Positions 46,227 through 57,807 of a stretch of DNA of 64,000 nt are shown here, piece after piece. Numbering within the stretch: position 1 is the stretch's first letter; the number at the start of each line of letters is the position of its first letter. The position numbers and the translations under genes were made by a program. Under the pieces are notes generated by a model that saw only the letters and a list, made by a program, of their open reading frames with translations, searched no databases and was not told the DNA's origin. This stretch comes from Cheiracanthium punctorium (taxonomy: Eukaryota; Arthropoda; Arachnida; Araneae; Cheiracanthiidae): assembly GCA_038373885.1 (NCBI GenBank), contig JAWZYV010019585.1, forward strand, positions 62,001 to 126,000, given 5' to 3'.

Positions 46227-47630
46227 TGCTGGCCACCCAAATTGCAACACCAAGAAAAACAAGAGATATCACAACAAAATTTATTGTGTAGATAACATGT
46301 TGACCAAGTAACAAATGATTAAACTTACAGCATTCTATGAAGCGTGGTTCCTGCCAAAATCAGTACCCAGAGTAGCCGCCGTTGTTGGAGATCACAGCTG
46401 CCACACGCCTCGGCATTGATTCAAAGAGACTTTGAATGTGTTCTTGGGGTACAGCAGACCAAGCAGCTTCCACACGTTGCCAAAGTTGATCTGGTGTGAC
46501 AGCTGGGGATGAACTCTGGGTCAGTCGTTGAGCAACCATGGACCACATGTTTTCTATCGGCGAAAGATCCGGAGAGCGCGCCGGCCAGGGAAGCAATTCA
46601 ATCTGGTGATTGACGAAGAACCCTTGGACAATGCGTGCCACGTGTGGCCGTGCATTATCTGCTGAAATATGGCTGTTGGCAAGCCCTGAAGGTAAGAAAG
46701 GACAACTGGCTCCAACACCTCGGAGATGTAGCGCTGGCTGGTTAAAGTACCGGCAATGCGTACTAGAGGAGTGCGAGAGAGATATCCGATACCGCCCCAT
46801 ACCATAATACCCGGTGCAGGACCAGTGTGACGGTGCATAATGCAGCTGTTCAGCATCCTCTCTCCACGGTGTCTCCAGACTCGAATCCGACCGTCGTGGT
46901 GTTGCATACAGAAGCGTGACTCGTCAGTAAAGAGAATTTCATTCCATTCTGTCGTCCACATCCTTCTTTCATCGCACCATTGGCGGCGGAGACGTCCGTG
47001 GTTCCGCGTCAGAGGTAGACAAAGCAACGGACGTCTTGCGGACAGACCATTCTGCTGTAAACGACGTCGAATGGTACGCGCAGACACTGGATGATGCGTT
47101 ACAGACTGAATCTGCTGTGATATGGTTCGTGATGTAACTGAGCGGTCCGTCACTGCCATGCGTACAATCTGCCTGTCATCACGTGACGTGGTGCACTGAG
47201 GTCGATGCGGTCGATCACGTCTGTCCGTCGTACCCTCCTGCACCCAACGATCACATATCCGCATCACAGTTGTTTGGTTTCGTCCAATACGACGACCGAT
47301 TTCCCTGAAAGATAACCCACAATCTCGGTATGCCACTATCCTTCCTCTGTCAAACTCGGATACTTGATCAAAAGATGATCGTTGTTTCCTACGAGGCATA
47401 ATTTATCGTTTTTTGAAAAAAAAGCAAGAAAAACACAATTGCTGTACTTGAAACCGTCGAAATCTCCAAGCCTTAAATAGCGCTTTGAGGTGGCGCCACA
47501 GGCGCGCTTGATGTGCGTCTGCGCTGAAATTCTAATCATTTGCATATCTCACCTCAGCTAATGCATGTTGTAAATTTCATATTATTTGCATGCTTCCTTC
47601 AGGGTGTTGCATTTACGATGGCCAGCAGTG
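46224..47630 (-). mobile_element. Tc1-like transposon, nearly intact, 1407 bp
   Basis: Terminal repeats start CACTGCTGGCCA at both ends and share a GCAACACC block 20 bp in. Flanking TA dinucleotides (46222-46223, 47631-47632) are part of a (TA)n microsatellite. Encodes the transposase at 46360-47399 on the minus strand. It looks the youngest of the four Tc1-like copies in the window. Confidence 0.95.
46360..47399 (-). pseudogene. Tc1 transposase with one frameshift
   Basis: ATG at 47399-47397; the reading begins MPRRKQRSSFDQVSEFDRGR. Residues ~12-55 form the first helix-turn-helix (FREIGRRIGRNQTTVMRICD), residues ~72-120 the second (PVSARTIRRRLQQNGLSARR). First catalytic Asp is D159 in FTDESRF, with MVWGGIGY downstream. 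Near 46660 the frame breaks by one base exactly before the DNARPH motif; the following frame has DNARPHVARI, then WPARSPDLSPIENMW. Asp to Glu spacing is 34 residues (DD34E, Tc1). It ends AVISNNGGYSGY with a stop at 46362-46360. Total length about 340 codons is normal for Tc1. The single slip is the only lesion I see, so inactivation is recent or could be a sequencing error. Confidence 0.9.
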
Positions 47631-47653
47631 TATATATATATATATATATATAT
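47631..47653. repeat. (TA)n microsatellite, right part
   Basis: Remainder of the microsatellite interrupted by the Tc1 element. Confidence 0.9.
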
Positions 47654-47766
47654 TGCCATAAAAATACAACAGAAGTTTATGTATTGAAATAGGGACACAA
47701 TTAATGTATTATCTGCTATTATACAAATGCTATCTACTTATGATCCTACACTACGTCCTAACATAC

Positions 47767-47803
47767 GACTGCCTTGATCCTACATAAGTAGATCAAGGCA
47801 GTC
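47767..47803. repeat. Perfect small inverted repeat
   Basis: Arms GACTGCCTTGATC / GATCAAGGCAGTC of 13 bp with an 11-bp loop. A third partial copy (GACTGCCTTG) follows at 47827-47836. Confidence 0.9.
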
Positions 47804-47989
47804 TACTTATGATCCTACATAAATAGACTGCCTTGTAGTTGAAGCAGTATTTAAAACCGAGTGATCAAACACAGATTAATGATATCTGGCCCTTCAGATT
47901 TAATGTGCGCGTTCGTCATATTATACAAAATTGGTCTTATATCGGCTTGAATCCAACGCTAAGTCTCCCCTCAATCCGATTCTTCATCG

Positions 47990-48356
47990 CAGGGGTACAG
48001 TAGCGTAGCAGTTCGGTTGGTTTGGGTTTGGGGGGGAGAGTGGGCTCAGTGTGTTTTCATCGATTCTGGACTCTGAAAAAGACACTGAGACACAGATATA
48101 TGGTTATTTTCTATCATCTTCTAAATGTATGGGGGGGGTCGAGTCCTAAAGCCCCCCCCCTTTTCTACGCTACTGCAGGGGCGTATCAGGGAGTGGGATA
48201 TCGGGATATATCCCTCTGCGAAACTTTCAAAATTAGTTTCTGGTAAAAAGAGGTTTCAGATTTTTGTCGTCGATAAATATTGAGTTTATTAATACAAAAT
48301 TATATATATATCTCATATCACCCACCCCCGAAAAATTTTTCTGTCTACGCCCCTTG
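47990..48356. mobile_element. hAT MITE, outer of a nested pair
   Basis: Ends CAGGGG(CG/TA) and, in reverse complement, CAAGGGGCGTAGACAG; flanking 8-mers CTTCATCG (47982-47989) and CCTCATCG (48357-48364) match at 7 of 8. Its first eight bases were used as target by the inner element, so they now occur at 47990-47997 and 48176-48183. Confidence 0.7.
47998..48175. mobile_element. hAT MITE, inner of a nested pair, 178 bp
   Basis: Terminal repeat CAGTAGCGTAG ... CTACGCTACTG, 11 bp perfect, with G- and C-runs inside. Flanked by CAGGGGTA and CAGGGGCG (6 of 8 identical). Inserted at the very tip of the outer element. Confidence 0.72.
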
Positions 48357-48364
48357 CCTCATCG

Positions 48365-49284
48365 ACTAGCATATAATGACCATGTTACATCATAAAATTA
48401 TCAAAAGTAGAGTACTATTAAATGCCTACCATCTAATGCAGCAATTTTGCAGAACTATATATGTAGAAAAAAGTGTGTATAAATGCATATTTTGTTTTGA
48501 ACGTTATTAAAATGTAAAATATAAATAATATTTAGATGACTTTTATTTACTGGGCGGCGTTTTTTCCGATTACCCAGTGTCGCACGTACTATCTTGGATA
48601 ATTAATTAAAACAGTTTAATCAGCAGATATGTAATTAATTGCTAATGTGCATAATTTAGTTTGTGAATTAATAGAGACGTGCTCACGTCTCCGATCAGTT
48701 CGAAAATCAGTTGAATTAGGTCACTTTTGCTATGGATTTTGAAAAAGTCACATAATTTCTGATGAAATGCTACAATAATATTTTTAGTAATACTTAGTGA
48801 TATTACCCGACATTTTTTTCTGAAAATTCGTGGAATACATGCTAGTTCGAAATTATTAAACAAGAATTATTTTTCTGCTATTTCAGTTTCAAAATTCATC
48901 AAATATGTAAACGTGTACTTGAAAGAAATATCATGTCCTAAAACTGTTTTTTTTTTTCTCTTCTTGAGCTGAAGAAAGAAATTCTGTTAATTTTAAACAG
49001 ACTTACATTTAGTGAACTGAAAAATTGCTACTATAAAACAACACAAAGAAAGTAAAAAAAAAAAATGCAGTGGAAACAGTTTTTAAAAATCAGTACGTTG
49101 ATACGACATGATACATTTTCATTTCAAAACAGTAACCTGAAAATCCCTTTTCGGGATCTTTTTGAGGGAATTTTCCAAGCTGACCATCGAACTTCAATGT
49201 GGGGATGGCCGTGTCAGACACAGAGGGGGAAAGCATTGAGCTGTCGAAGGGGCAGGCCCGTTGGCCGAAGTGTCTCACAATCAA
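48365..49284. other. AT-rich non-coding stretch
   Basis: No gene recognised. 49200-49284 may hold a degraded SINE head. Confidence 0.4.
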
Positions 49285-49485
49285 GTGATAAGTACACGCT
49301 TAATTCATGGTTCCGAAAGTCTTCTAGGCACTCAACAGCAATTTCCATGTTGGGCAGTATTCGAGAAACATTGAAGTTCACCACCTTCTCATGATGATTT
49401 AAATTGCGGCGGAAAATTTCTAAAATGTGCCAAGTAGCTCTAAACGAAACACAGTCGATGACGTAAACTACTCTCTCCTTGAAAA
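49285..49485 (+). mobile_element. SINE body fragment, same family as 22671-22952
   Basis: AATTCATGGTTCCGAAAGTC, then GCAGTATTCGAGAA, CACCTTCTCATGATG and AAATTGCGGCGGAAA match the SINE body in order. The upstream 5' part is not recognisably tRNA-like, so it is diverged or replaced. The (CAAA)n tail is absent. Confidence 0.7.
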
Positions 49486-52132
49486 GTAAAAAAATTGAGA
49501 TGTCTTCTTGAAACAAATGCGAGTGGACAGGTGTTTAGTTAACACCTGTCATAGTAACTACTACATTAGTAAAATAGTCAAGTCAAACATTGGCTTGTAG
49601 CTTATTGTTATGTGAGTGCAGTTAATACCAATACATTATATAGTATTACTACGTATGTGGTACTCAGTAATGTACCGAAGTATCAATTTATATGCATGTA
49701 CTTACTAATGTAGTTAATACTAGTTATTAATTATCATGTACCAGTGTCATTAAGAGACTAAAAGGACTTATTTAATGTTAAGTTTATTGAAAATTTTTGT
49801 ATTGAAAATACAAACATTATTCGATGCAAATTAATCTTTCCAATAGCTTTCGAAATATAATGATAACGTCTCTTTTATGAAATTGAATTTTAAATCTATA
49901 CGTGATGCTATATTAAATTACATTTTTTATAAAAAGATATTTACGAAAACGATAAATAGTATATAAATACGCTCGCAATCTCGTTATGTAATTGATAAAA
50001 TCGTCATTAAGATCGTTGCGCAACTGTTTAGCTTTCAAAATGCATTTTCGAACTAATTCAGCTTTATTTGCTATCTAAACTAACACTTAAAAAAAGGGCA
50101 AGCATTTTATGCGTAAATATATTTCTAAAAAGCAATCAGCTATGTATACGTAATAGGACACGAAAGTAAAAATATTTCATCTTAAGTGCAGGCATGTCAG
50201 AAAATTTCAAAATCCCCGTCGGAAATCTTTATGATTTGTAAATCCGAGATCTCATCTTTCAGCAAATAGCTTAGCTTTTTTCACTTTTTCGTTTTAGGTA
50301 TCAGTCGTTCGTCAAAGAAGGGAAGTGTTTTTTGTTCACTTGTTTTGCATTTTCAGTTTTTCGTTTTCAACCTTCATATGTAACATAATAATATTTTGCA
50401 GAAATATATCGTAAAGTAAGTAAGTATAAAAAAAAAGAAAACAACTAAAGATCTATGGATTTTGTTCATATTTGAATATCGTATTTGAATATGGAGTGGA
50501 TTTCGATCTGAAAGCTATTTTCTATTTCATTCATATTTATTAAATTTTGCGATATTGTGTACTCTGTGTTGTTGAATACCAATATCCGTTATTTAATAAT
50601 TTTAAAGCATAGCGCGTATTATTTGGAACTGGGCAGTAATTTAATGTTACAATAGCTAGAATGTAAACTTGATGTCAAAAGTAAGTTCTTCAGCTAAAAG
50701 TACTTTAAGATTACTCTTAATTAAAAAATCACCACACGGATTATGATAGTGAAGTGAAAGTTTTTCATCTGCAGTCTGGTACCACTTCTAAAACTGCAGT
50801 AGTTTAAAATCCGTTCTGGGATTTAAAGAAGTTTGCTATTCTCACCGGTAACCTGTTTTTAAAGAACAAGCTTGTCAAAGACATTGACAAGCTTGAAGTT
50901 CGTTGGACTAGGGACTAATGAAACTGGTTATAAAATTACATCGTACATATATTTTGATTTTCATTTCATGCTACATTTTATTGCAGAGAACTATGCTTGA
51001 TTCCTGGGTTCGGCGTTCTAATGTTTAGTAGGTGTAGAAAGTACTAGTAAAGAGTCCATTTCTCAGGAAGTAACAAGAAGTTTACTGCTTCTAGTACTTC
51101 GTCGAGCAATCAGCTGTTCAAAATTCACAAGCACAATCTGCCAGTAGCTTGTTTAAAACAGCCCGCTCAGTACCGAAGCTTTCACAAATTCTGGATTTCG
51201 CACACAAAATAAAACACTTCTACAGGAAAAATAAAGTAGAAATTTACGAGGGAAATCGTAAACAGTCCCTCAAGACTCTGTAATGTAGAATTTACACACA
51301 TCACTTTAAAACAAGCGAAAATACCGCTTCTATCGCGTCAATACAAAGTCTGAAGCTTTCAAGGACACATCTCTCTGAACAAGCAGAGGCAAGACTGACG
51401 AAACTGGCACCCAGCGCTGCATTTACAGATTACGACGAACACTGGGGAAACGTCCAGAGATAACTAACTATCTGCGGAATGCTGTAGAACAAACTCGATT
51501 TTGATAGCGTTATAGAATAGTAATATTAGGCTATTATGTATGTTATTGCAGGAAAACTAACTTTACAAGCCCCAATTGAAGAATCACTTAACATGTCCAA
51601 AGTGCCGCCAAGCTTGGCAACTTTTTATATATGTATCGCCAAATTTGACGCCAAAAATAAGCCCCGAAAGGTGAGGTTAGCGGAGGTCTATGACCCATAC
51701 TTCTCGAGATTTCTAGAAGGCGATATGTAAACCAATGGGAAACCCAAAACTCCATATCTCGAGTTCTAGTTAACCGATTTTGATGCAACAAAATGCAAAA
51801 TTTAACTATTTGACGCGTAGAACACGAATTTTAAATTATTTTAAACCCCAACGAGTTGACCCGAAAATTCGTAACAATGTATTTAAAATTTTGTAAAAAT
51901 TTGCCCATCAGATTATCCTCCACTCTGCTTTGAACATATAAGGTTATTTTCATAAGGCATCTGTTGAAAAACATTTAAAATTGTGCTATATATATATATA
52001 TTTATATATATATATATATAAGGCTTAACTTACGAATCAATGTAGCATCCACTCAGCAGATATAAAATTTTAATTATCCATGGAATAATAAATGTTTTCA
52101 TTGAACAACATATCCTCTTTCTCTATATATAT
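49486..52132. other. Mostly non-coding, unassigned
   Basis: 51020-51500 and 51540-51780 are less AT-rich and may be old repeats, but I found no second copy or protein family. A (TA)n-rich patch lies at 51989-52020. Confidence 0.4.
50867..50895. repeat. Perfect small inverted repeat
   Basis: Arms CAAGCTTGTCAA / TTGACAAGCTTG, 12 bp, 5-nt loop AGACA. Confidence 0.9.
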
Positions 52133-52354
52133 GCAGGATGTCCAGTGCTAACGGTGCCCAATGACTATTTCCTAAACGGTTACTCAGAGACACATAGTTC
52201 AATTACAAAAATGCTTCAAATTGTATAATCTATTATATCAGAAACAATCAAAGTAAATAAGTCAATTCCTATAAAACTTACGAAATTAAAATTTTTATAT
52301 GGCCACCCGGTCCTATCAGTTATGTTGAGAAAAAATTTCCTTATATAATTTCAT

Positions 52355-52356
<2 letters not shown>

Positions 52357-52388
<32 letters not shown>
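52357..52388. repeat. Poly-A run, 32 nt
   Basis: Lies within the left arm of the inverted-arm element; the right arm has only a T5/A9 stretch there. Confidence 0.95.
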
Positions 52389-52390
<2 letters not shown>

Positions 52391-52814
52391 GTCTCTCTAC
52401 GACCAAAATTTACCGAGTTACAGCTGCTTAAAGTTAGAGCACTTTTCGAGATGCAAAATAGGGGTTGCATACAAAATGAATTTGAGAAAAATTAATGTAC
52501 ATGGTTTTGAGCCTTGTAATATTTATTAGCAATTTTATGATTGTAGATTGCACGTATGTAATATTTATTAGCAATCACGATTGTAGATTGCAGTGAATAA
52601 GATTAACGTTTAACTATGTGAACCCAATATATTAACATAAAATTATAGCTTAAACTGAAAATATAATTTTTTGAAGAGTTTTTTAAATGAACTAGTGTTA
52701 AATAACTTAACAACAAAACAAGAGAATAAAACACATCATTAAACATTAAATTAGAAAATGAAATATTTTAAAGTACGAATATATACATTTTAGGAACTTA
52801 AAATTTTATTACAA

Positions 52815-52920
52815 ATACTGTTAACATAACAATTGCTCAAAGTATAGCTTCTTTCGGCTGCAATGCAAATATGCACTCGTGCAGAAAACTCTTCCTGTAC
52901 TTTGTGTAGCATACTCGGGT
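52815..52920 (-). pseudogene. Transposase C-terminal relic (IS630/Tc1 group)
   Basis: Minus strand reads MLHKVQEEFSARVHICIAAE, then after a one-base shift YFEQLLC and a stop. Compare the terminal 'RRLxxCIxxxGGHFEHLL' common to IS630/Tc1-mariner-type transposases of arthropods. Too short for a firm family call, but its location between the inverted arms fits. Confidence 0.45.
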
Positions 52921-53449
52921 TTACACATTTTATGCTAGACATATATACGATTTAGTAAGTCTGATCCCGGATAGATTTTTTATAGAGTCTGACTAAAACC
53001 CTTTGATTAAAAATTAGTAAGTTTTGCTTCTTTCTCCGCATTATGCCAAAAATGAAATTATAACCTATAATATAAAATTTCAATATTTATATGGTCCCTT
53101 AACGGTTTACCGTACCGGGACATTTTTAAACGTGAGAAAGTGATTTAAGTCAAAATGTTTGCTGCTTCATAGTTCGGTGAATTTTGGTCGTAGAAGGGTC
53201 TTTTTTAAAAAAAAATTGTGCATGAAATCGTATAAAAAAAGTTTTCCTAAATATAACTGATAGGACCGGGGGACCGTACAAAAATTTAAGTTTCGTAATT
53301 TTTACAGGTATTGATTTATTGATTTCGATTGTTTCTGATATAATAGATTATACAATTTAAAGCATATATAAACTGGAACCATATGTCTCTGACGAACGGT
53401 TTAGGAAATAGCCATTGGTAACCGTTAGCAATGGACCCCTGTATATTAA

Positions 53450-54234
53450 TTGTACGTATATTTTCATACATCCTTAGTTTCAAAAATGGCTTTAATTTAA
53501 GTGCAATGTTCATGCCTGCACGTTATATTTAATTGTGCAGAAATTACTTAATTAAATTATTCTGAATTGTTAATATAACGATCAATATGAAAAGTATTCT
53601 AAATTGAGCATTTATTACGAAAGAATTAAATTTCACAACTGAAACTCAATTTAATTACACTGAAAACAGAAGAATAGGAGAATTTATCATCTTTTCAAAA
53701 GATAACATTTAGAAATTTCTAAAAGGATATTTAATCTTTATATAAATTGTCATATATCAATCTGCAGTCGCTTGAGATATATCTCCAGTTTACATTCCAG
53801 TATTTCAATTCCTTATTTCAAAAACTGTATATTAAATGTGATAATTATATGAATGAAAATATCTGGAGATTTGAGTGATTTCCAAAATTTAAAATTGAAT
53901 TATATAAAGAATGATACTTTTAAAATATTAATTACTAAAAATAAATAATTCTATATTTGTATATTTTTTATTTTTAAGCAAAAGTTGTCAGCAAAAGTTT
54001 CAATAGTAAATGACTAGATAATAGATTGAGCAGTATTCATTAAAAATATGAGTAACTTTAAAATGATTTTTACAACCTCTAATTACAGCTTTTACAAGTA
54101 ATAAATCTATACAAGTTATTAAAATTTTAGTATAAATCTTCAAACACGGAATCTCAATGCAAGCTTTCTTCAGTACAACACAAACAAAATATTACGAATT
54201 TAAGAATTTACCCGAGTTTCACCCTTTTAATGTA
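53450..54234. other. AT-rich non-coding stretch
   Basis: Nothing recognised. Confidence 0.5.
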
Positions 54235-54527
54235 CACTGCCCTACATTGACAATGCAACACCCATAAGGAGTAGACAGAAAGTGTTGAAACTCGTCAAGA
54301 AGAGCGAGACAGCAGTGAACAATAAGTGATCTTTATTATATGCATAATACAGAGGGAGGGCAGCACCGTCTTAGAAGGTTGTCGGACCACCGTGGACGGC
54401 GATACACGAAGCAACACGTGTAGGTATTGAGTCAATGAGAGTACGGATGGCGTCCTGAGGATTGTTTCTCCATTCCCTATCAACCATTTGCCACAGTTCG
54501 TCTTCTGCACCTCGATCGATTGGCCCT
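54235..54527 (-). pseudogene. Tc1-like element, 3' fragment (third family)
   Basis: Left tip TACACTGCCCTACATTGACA with a GCAACACCC block 20 bp in, as in the 46.2-kb element. Minus strand 54527-54371 encodes DELWQMVDREWRNNPQDAIR, TLIDSIPTRVASCIAVHGG and a TAA at 54373-54371, which is the Tc1 C-terminus ('...SMPRRVxAVIxxxGGxTxY' style). The rest, including all catalytic residues, is missing beyond 54527. Confidence 0.85.
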
Positions 54528-54660
54528 TAGGGGTCCATTTTTTAGTGTTCACAATGTACATAACATTCGGTACTTCCAAAATACCATGTTAGATGTTCCT
54601 CTACATAAACTGAAAAAACAGTCATGAAGTTATAAAAAAGTAAAGCGATTTTTTGTTATT
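54528..54660. other. Short spacer before the LTR element
   Basis: No recognisable content. Confidence 0.4.
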
Positions 54661-54665
54661 GGCAC

Positions 54666-55343
54666 TATGGGGAAGTTTTCCCTAGGTTCACATCCCATTT
54701 TTTTTTATGAAGGCGAAACCCAGGCCATGAAGAAAGAACAAGACTTTATAGTGGCAATCACAATTTATTTTAATATCAACACATAACGTTAAAATGATAA
54801 AGTCCTACGGTGGCTGAGCAGATCCCTGAACAACGCAGGTTCACTTGACAACTGCTAAGGCGTGAATGATGATCAGAAAAACTAGCCAAGAGGTTAGTAC
54901 AGAACCAAAACACGCCACAAGGGCATGCCAAACAAAATGCAAAATTAACTTGACGCCACTAGACGTTAAGAACATTTCCATATAATTATTTATGAATCCC
55001 AGTCTCGCCAACAGGATAAAACAAACAATCTAGCAGCTAAATTGTAACCCAAAATGAAAGCCAATGTTATTTATAGATTTGATACCATATATGGTCATAA
55101 ACAAATCATGGGAACAGAAATGCTTTACCAATGCAAAAGTGAAATAAAAAGGAAAAATAAATGAAAACGGAAGATTGCTTTTAAATACGGTAGGTGCAGA
55201 AATAAAAACTTTACAGGCGAAGGGAAGAGAAAATCCAAATCGAAAGTGCAAAGAATAAATTTTGAACACAGATTAAATTTAGAAATAATTAACAATTAAG
55301 TAATTGATAATTAAAAATAAGATATGTGATTATCTGCATCACA
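54666..55343 (-). repeat. 3' LTR
   Basis: 678 bp. On the minus strand it begins TGTGATGCAGATAATCAC and ends CTTCCCCATA. A TATA-like CTATAAATA lies at 55076-55068. Directly upstream on the minus strand is a G-rich TTGGGGAGATATA, a possible polypurine tract. Confidence 0.9.
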
Positions 55344-56338
55344 TATATCTCCCCAACACCCACAAAAAAAAAAAAAAAAAAAAAAAAAATTCTACATAGG
55401 GGTAAAACTAGAAAAGACCAGCCACCTATACATACATTAAAATACAAAAAAAGAATATTACAAAAAGAATTGCAATGAATATAACTTGAGTAGTAACATA
55501 ATTAAATACAAATATGCAAAACAGGTCGACATGTATGAAAATTTCAAGCATGATTTACTCAATTCAGTTCAGCAGTCTCTATCTACACAATTGTAAATTT
55601 AGTTTTCTTGTAAACAGTCTGTTGCAACTTATACATAATAGTTCAGTGCAATTAGCAATGAATGGAAATGTTCAGTAGGTACCTTGTAAAATTTACGTCT
55701 ACACAAATCAGGTAAAATATTCTCAAAATAAATGGCAACTTTTTCCAAAAATATTACATATACAACAAAAGCAAATAAAAATCAGTGTCAAAATGCAAAA
55801 ACTTTTTAACATTCACATCAGTAAAAAAAATGACATAAATTATATATACATAAAATAAAATTTTCCTTTGAATGTAATTTGCATACATCAAAAACTACCA
55901 AGTTATCTCTAACATATTAATAGTGCAAAAATAAACATTACAATATACATAACAACCAAAAAGAATTTTGTGTGAAAGAAAGTGTGTAAAAGAATGTGTG
56001 TGTAAAAGTGGGTAAACCAAGAAGAAAAACTGCAGCCACGCTGACACAGCGGTGGTCTACAAAAATTGCCATCAAAAAGAATCTGACAGCATTTCCAAAA
56101 GAAAAGCAACACCTTGACACAAACTATTGTGCCTAATCCTTTTTTTTTTTTAAACAAAAACTCAATTGCATAAATTTTGTGAGAATAGATACATATCATA
56201 CAGTACACTGAAGTGTACCATCTTTAAAATTACTGAACCAGCCAGATACAAACAAGATATTATACAACAGTGCACAAAGCAAGAAAGTGTCTGTGGGTAC
56301 CTTCACAAACACGCCATTACTAAAACGAAAACATGCAT

Positions 56339-57022
56339 CTACTTTCTAGGTCTTAAATTATAGTGATTATACGAAGTTGCAGTTAGATTAACATCAGTAT
56401 TTTGAGAAGTTTTATTAACATTAGACAACGTCAGAGCATTTACTTGATCAGCAAGTTCCTGTAGCTGATCAGTAATAGAAGGTTGTTGTGCCTTAAAAGA
56501 AAAATTCTTTTCAGAATTAGCAATATTTTGTAAGTGCTAAGCTCTCTCAACCGCATCTTTATATGTATTAACTCCCTCTTCGAGTAGATTAACTCTAAAC
56601 TGTGAGGGTAAAGCCTGGATGAAGCGCACACACTGAATAGTATCTAGAGATTTTTGATCATCCAGCTCATACACTTTCTTAACTAAAACATTGAGTCTGT
56701 GGGAGAAATTTTTAATAGACTCATTAGGAAGTAGAATTAAATTATTTAAATCAACCAAAGATACAGTTACATCCGTTTTGAAAAAATTCTCAAATTCCTT
56801 TTTTAACAGATTTATATCTGTGATACTGTTTAGTTCAGGATTTTGAAGGAAATATACCAGAGCAGGTCCAGCTAATTTTGATTTAGTAAACAACAAGGTC
56901 TTGTCAACAGACCATTTATTTATATTTGAGAGGTCATTAATTAAGGAAAAGAAATGATCTATTTGAGTCATATCTCCTTCAAACAAAGGAATTGAGATCT
57001 GAAAATTATCTCACTTAGCCAT
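56339..57022 (-). pseudogene. gag: Retrotransposon gag (capsid-like), degraded
   Basis: The frame opens at ATG 57022-57020 and closes at TAG 56341-56339, about 227 codons. It is interrupted by an in-frame TGA at codon 4 (57013-57011) and a TAG at 56539-56537. The middle 150 codons are continuous and have the look of an LTR-element capsid: a DHFFSLINDLSNINKW region, LFTKSKLAGPALVYFLQNP, and a RFIQALPSQFRVNLLEEG region near the C-terminal side. The end reads YNLRPRK. No CCHC zinc knuckle is seen. The protein would package element RNA; as it stands it cannot be made in full. Assignment to Ty3/Gypsy rather than another LTR order is not settled. Confidence 0.75.
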
Positions 57023-57787
57023 ATTTAATAAGTCAACAAAATAATAACACTAAAACATAAACACTAAGGTGTGTTACTTACTTTGCATAAAAAGGCACAA
57101 AATAAACATGAACATAAAATTCTGAAAAAAATTTGCATAAAAACTATTGTGAATTTCAATTGTGAGTGTGAGTGTTTTTCTTTTTAAATATGTTGCAGAG
57201 GATCGGCAGATATTTTTCTTTAGTTACAATCACTAAAAACACAATCATGTAAATATCGGCGATGTGATAATGAACTCTTGTCTCACGACTTTCCTTTCCT
57301 CGAAAAGGCGGCGAAAATACCCACAAAAAAGAACAAAAACATGAAGACACATGCGGGAAGAAAAGAGGAATATTTTAAGCAGCACATGGTTGACGACGTC
57401 TTTCCGGCGATGTAGCTAAACGCAGGAACTCACTGGCACAGAGAGAACACGTAAAACGCACAACGGACGTAATACACAATCACTGCACATAGCGCGAAGC
57501 GAACGGGATGCTGAGGGCAAAATGGAGAAGAAAACGGCGAAGAACTCAGGAGACAGCGGCAAAAACCAAGAGCGCAAAACACAGGGGGGCTGTAGGGACG
57601 TTAGGCGCGATGTAGGGATTCCGAACACCTTCGCAGCACACCGGCGGAGAGGCAGCTCTGGAACGGACATCCATCTAGGGCACATGAAGTGTTCCGCAGA
57701 CCGGGGCTCCAAACAGTCCAGCGGGTAGCCTGACGTCCAGCGCTGTGTCCATCAGAGGGTCAGCAGGGGGGCCGCCACTGAAGGCAT

Positions 57788-57800
57788 GGAAAGGGCACCA
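57788..57800 (-). promoter_or_regulatory. Primer-binding site
   Basis: Minus strand TGGTGCCCTTTCC, 7 nt inside the 5' LTR; complementary to a tRNA 3' end of the form ...GGGCACCA. The tRNA species was not identified. Confidence 0.6.
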
Positions 57801-57807
57801 TGTTTTT

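Larger units (their letters stand above)
52133..53449. mobile_element. Decayed DNA transposon with ~300-bp inverted arms
   Basis: Left arm 52133-52429 and right arm 53161-53449 are inverted copies with roughly 80-85% identity by eye, including CGACCAAAATT(T/C)ACCG and GGTCCTATCAGTTAT/ATAACTGATAGGACC. Tips TGCAGGATGTCCA and, inverted, ACAGGGGTCCATTG are next to TA on both sides, like IS630/Tc1-group elements with CAGGGTGTCC ends. A transposase C-terminal relic lies in the centre. Confidence 0.7.

Noticed and set aside
46069..46314. ORFs encoding YIYIYI repeats on both strands
   Set aside because: Translation of the (TA)n microsatellite.
51020..51780. Less AT-rich region considered as exon or LTR
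   Set aside because: No sustained frame, splice context or second copy could be shown.
57522..57728. GC-rich ORF inside the LTR element leader
   Set aside because: Antisense to element transcription and without gag or pol features; leader sequence composition explains it.
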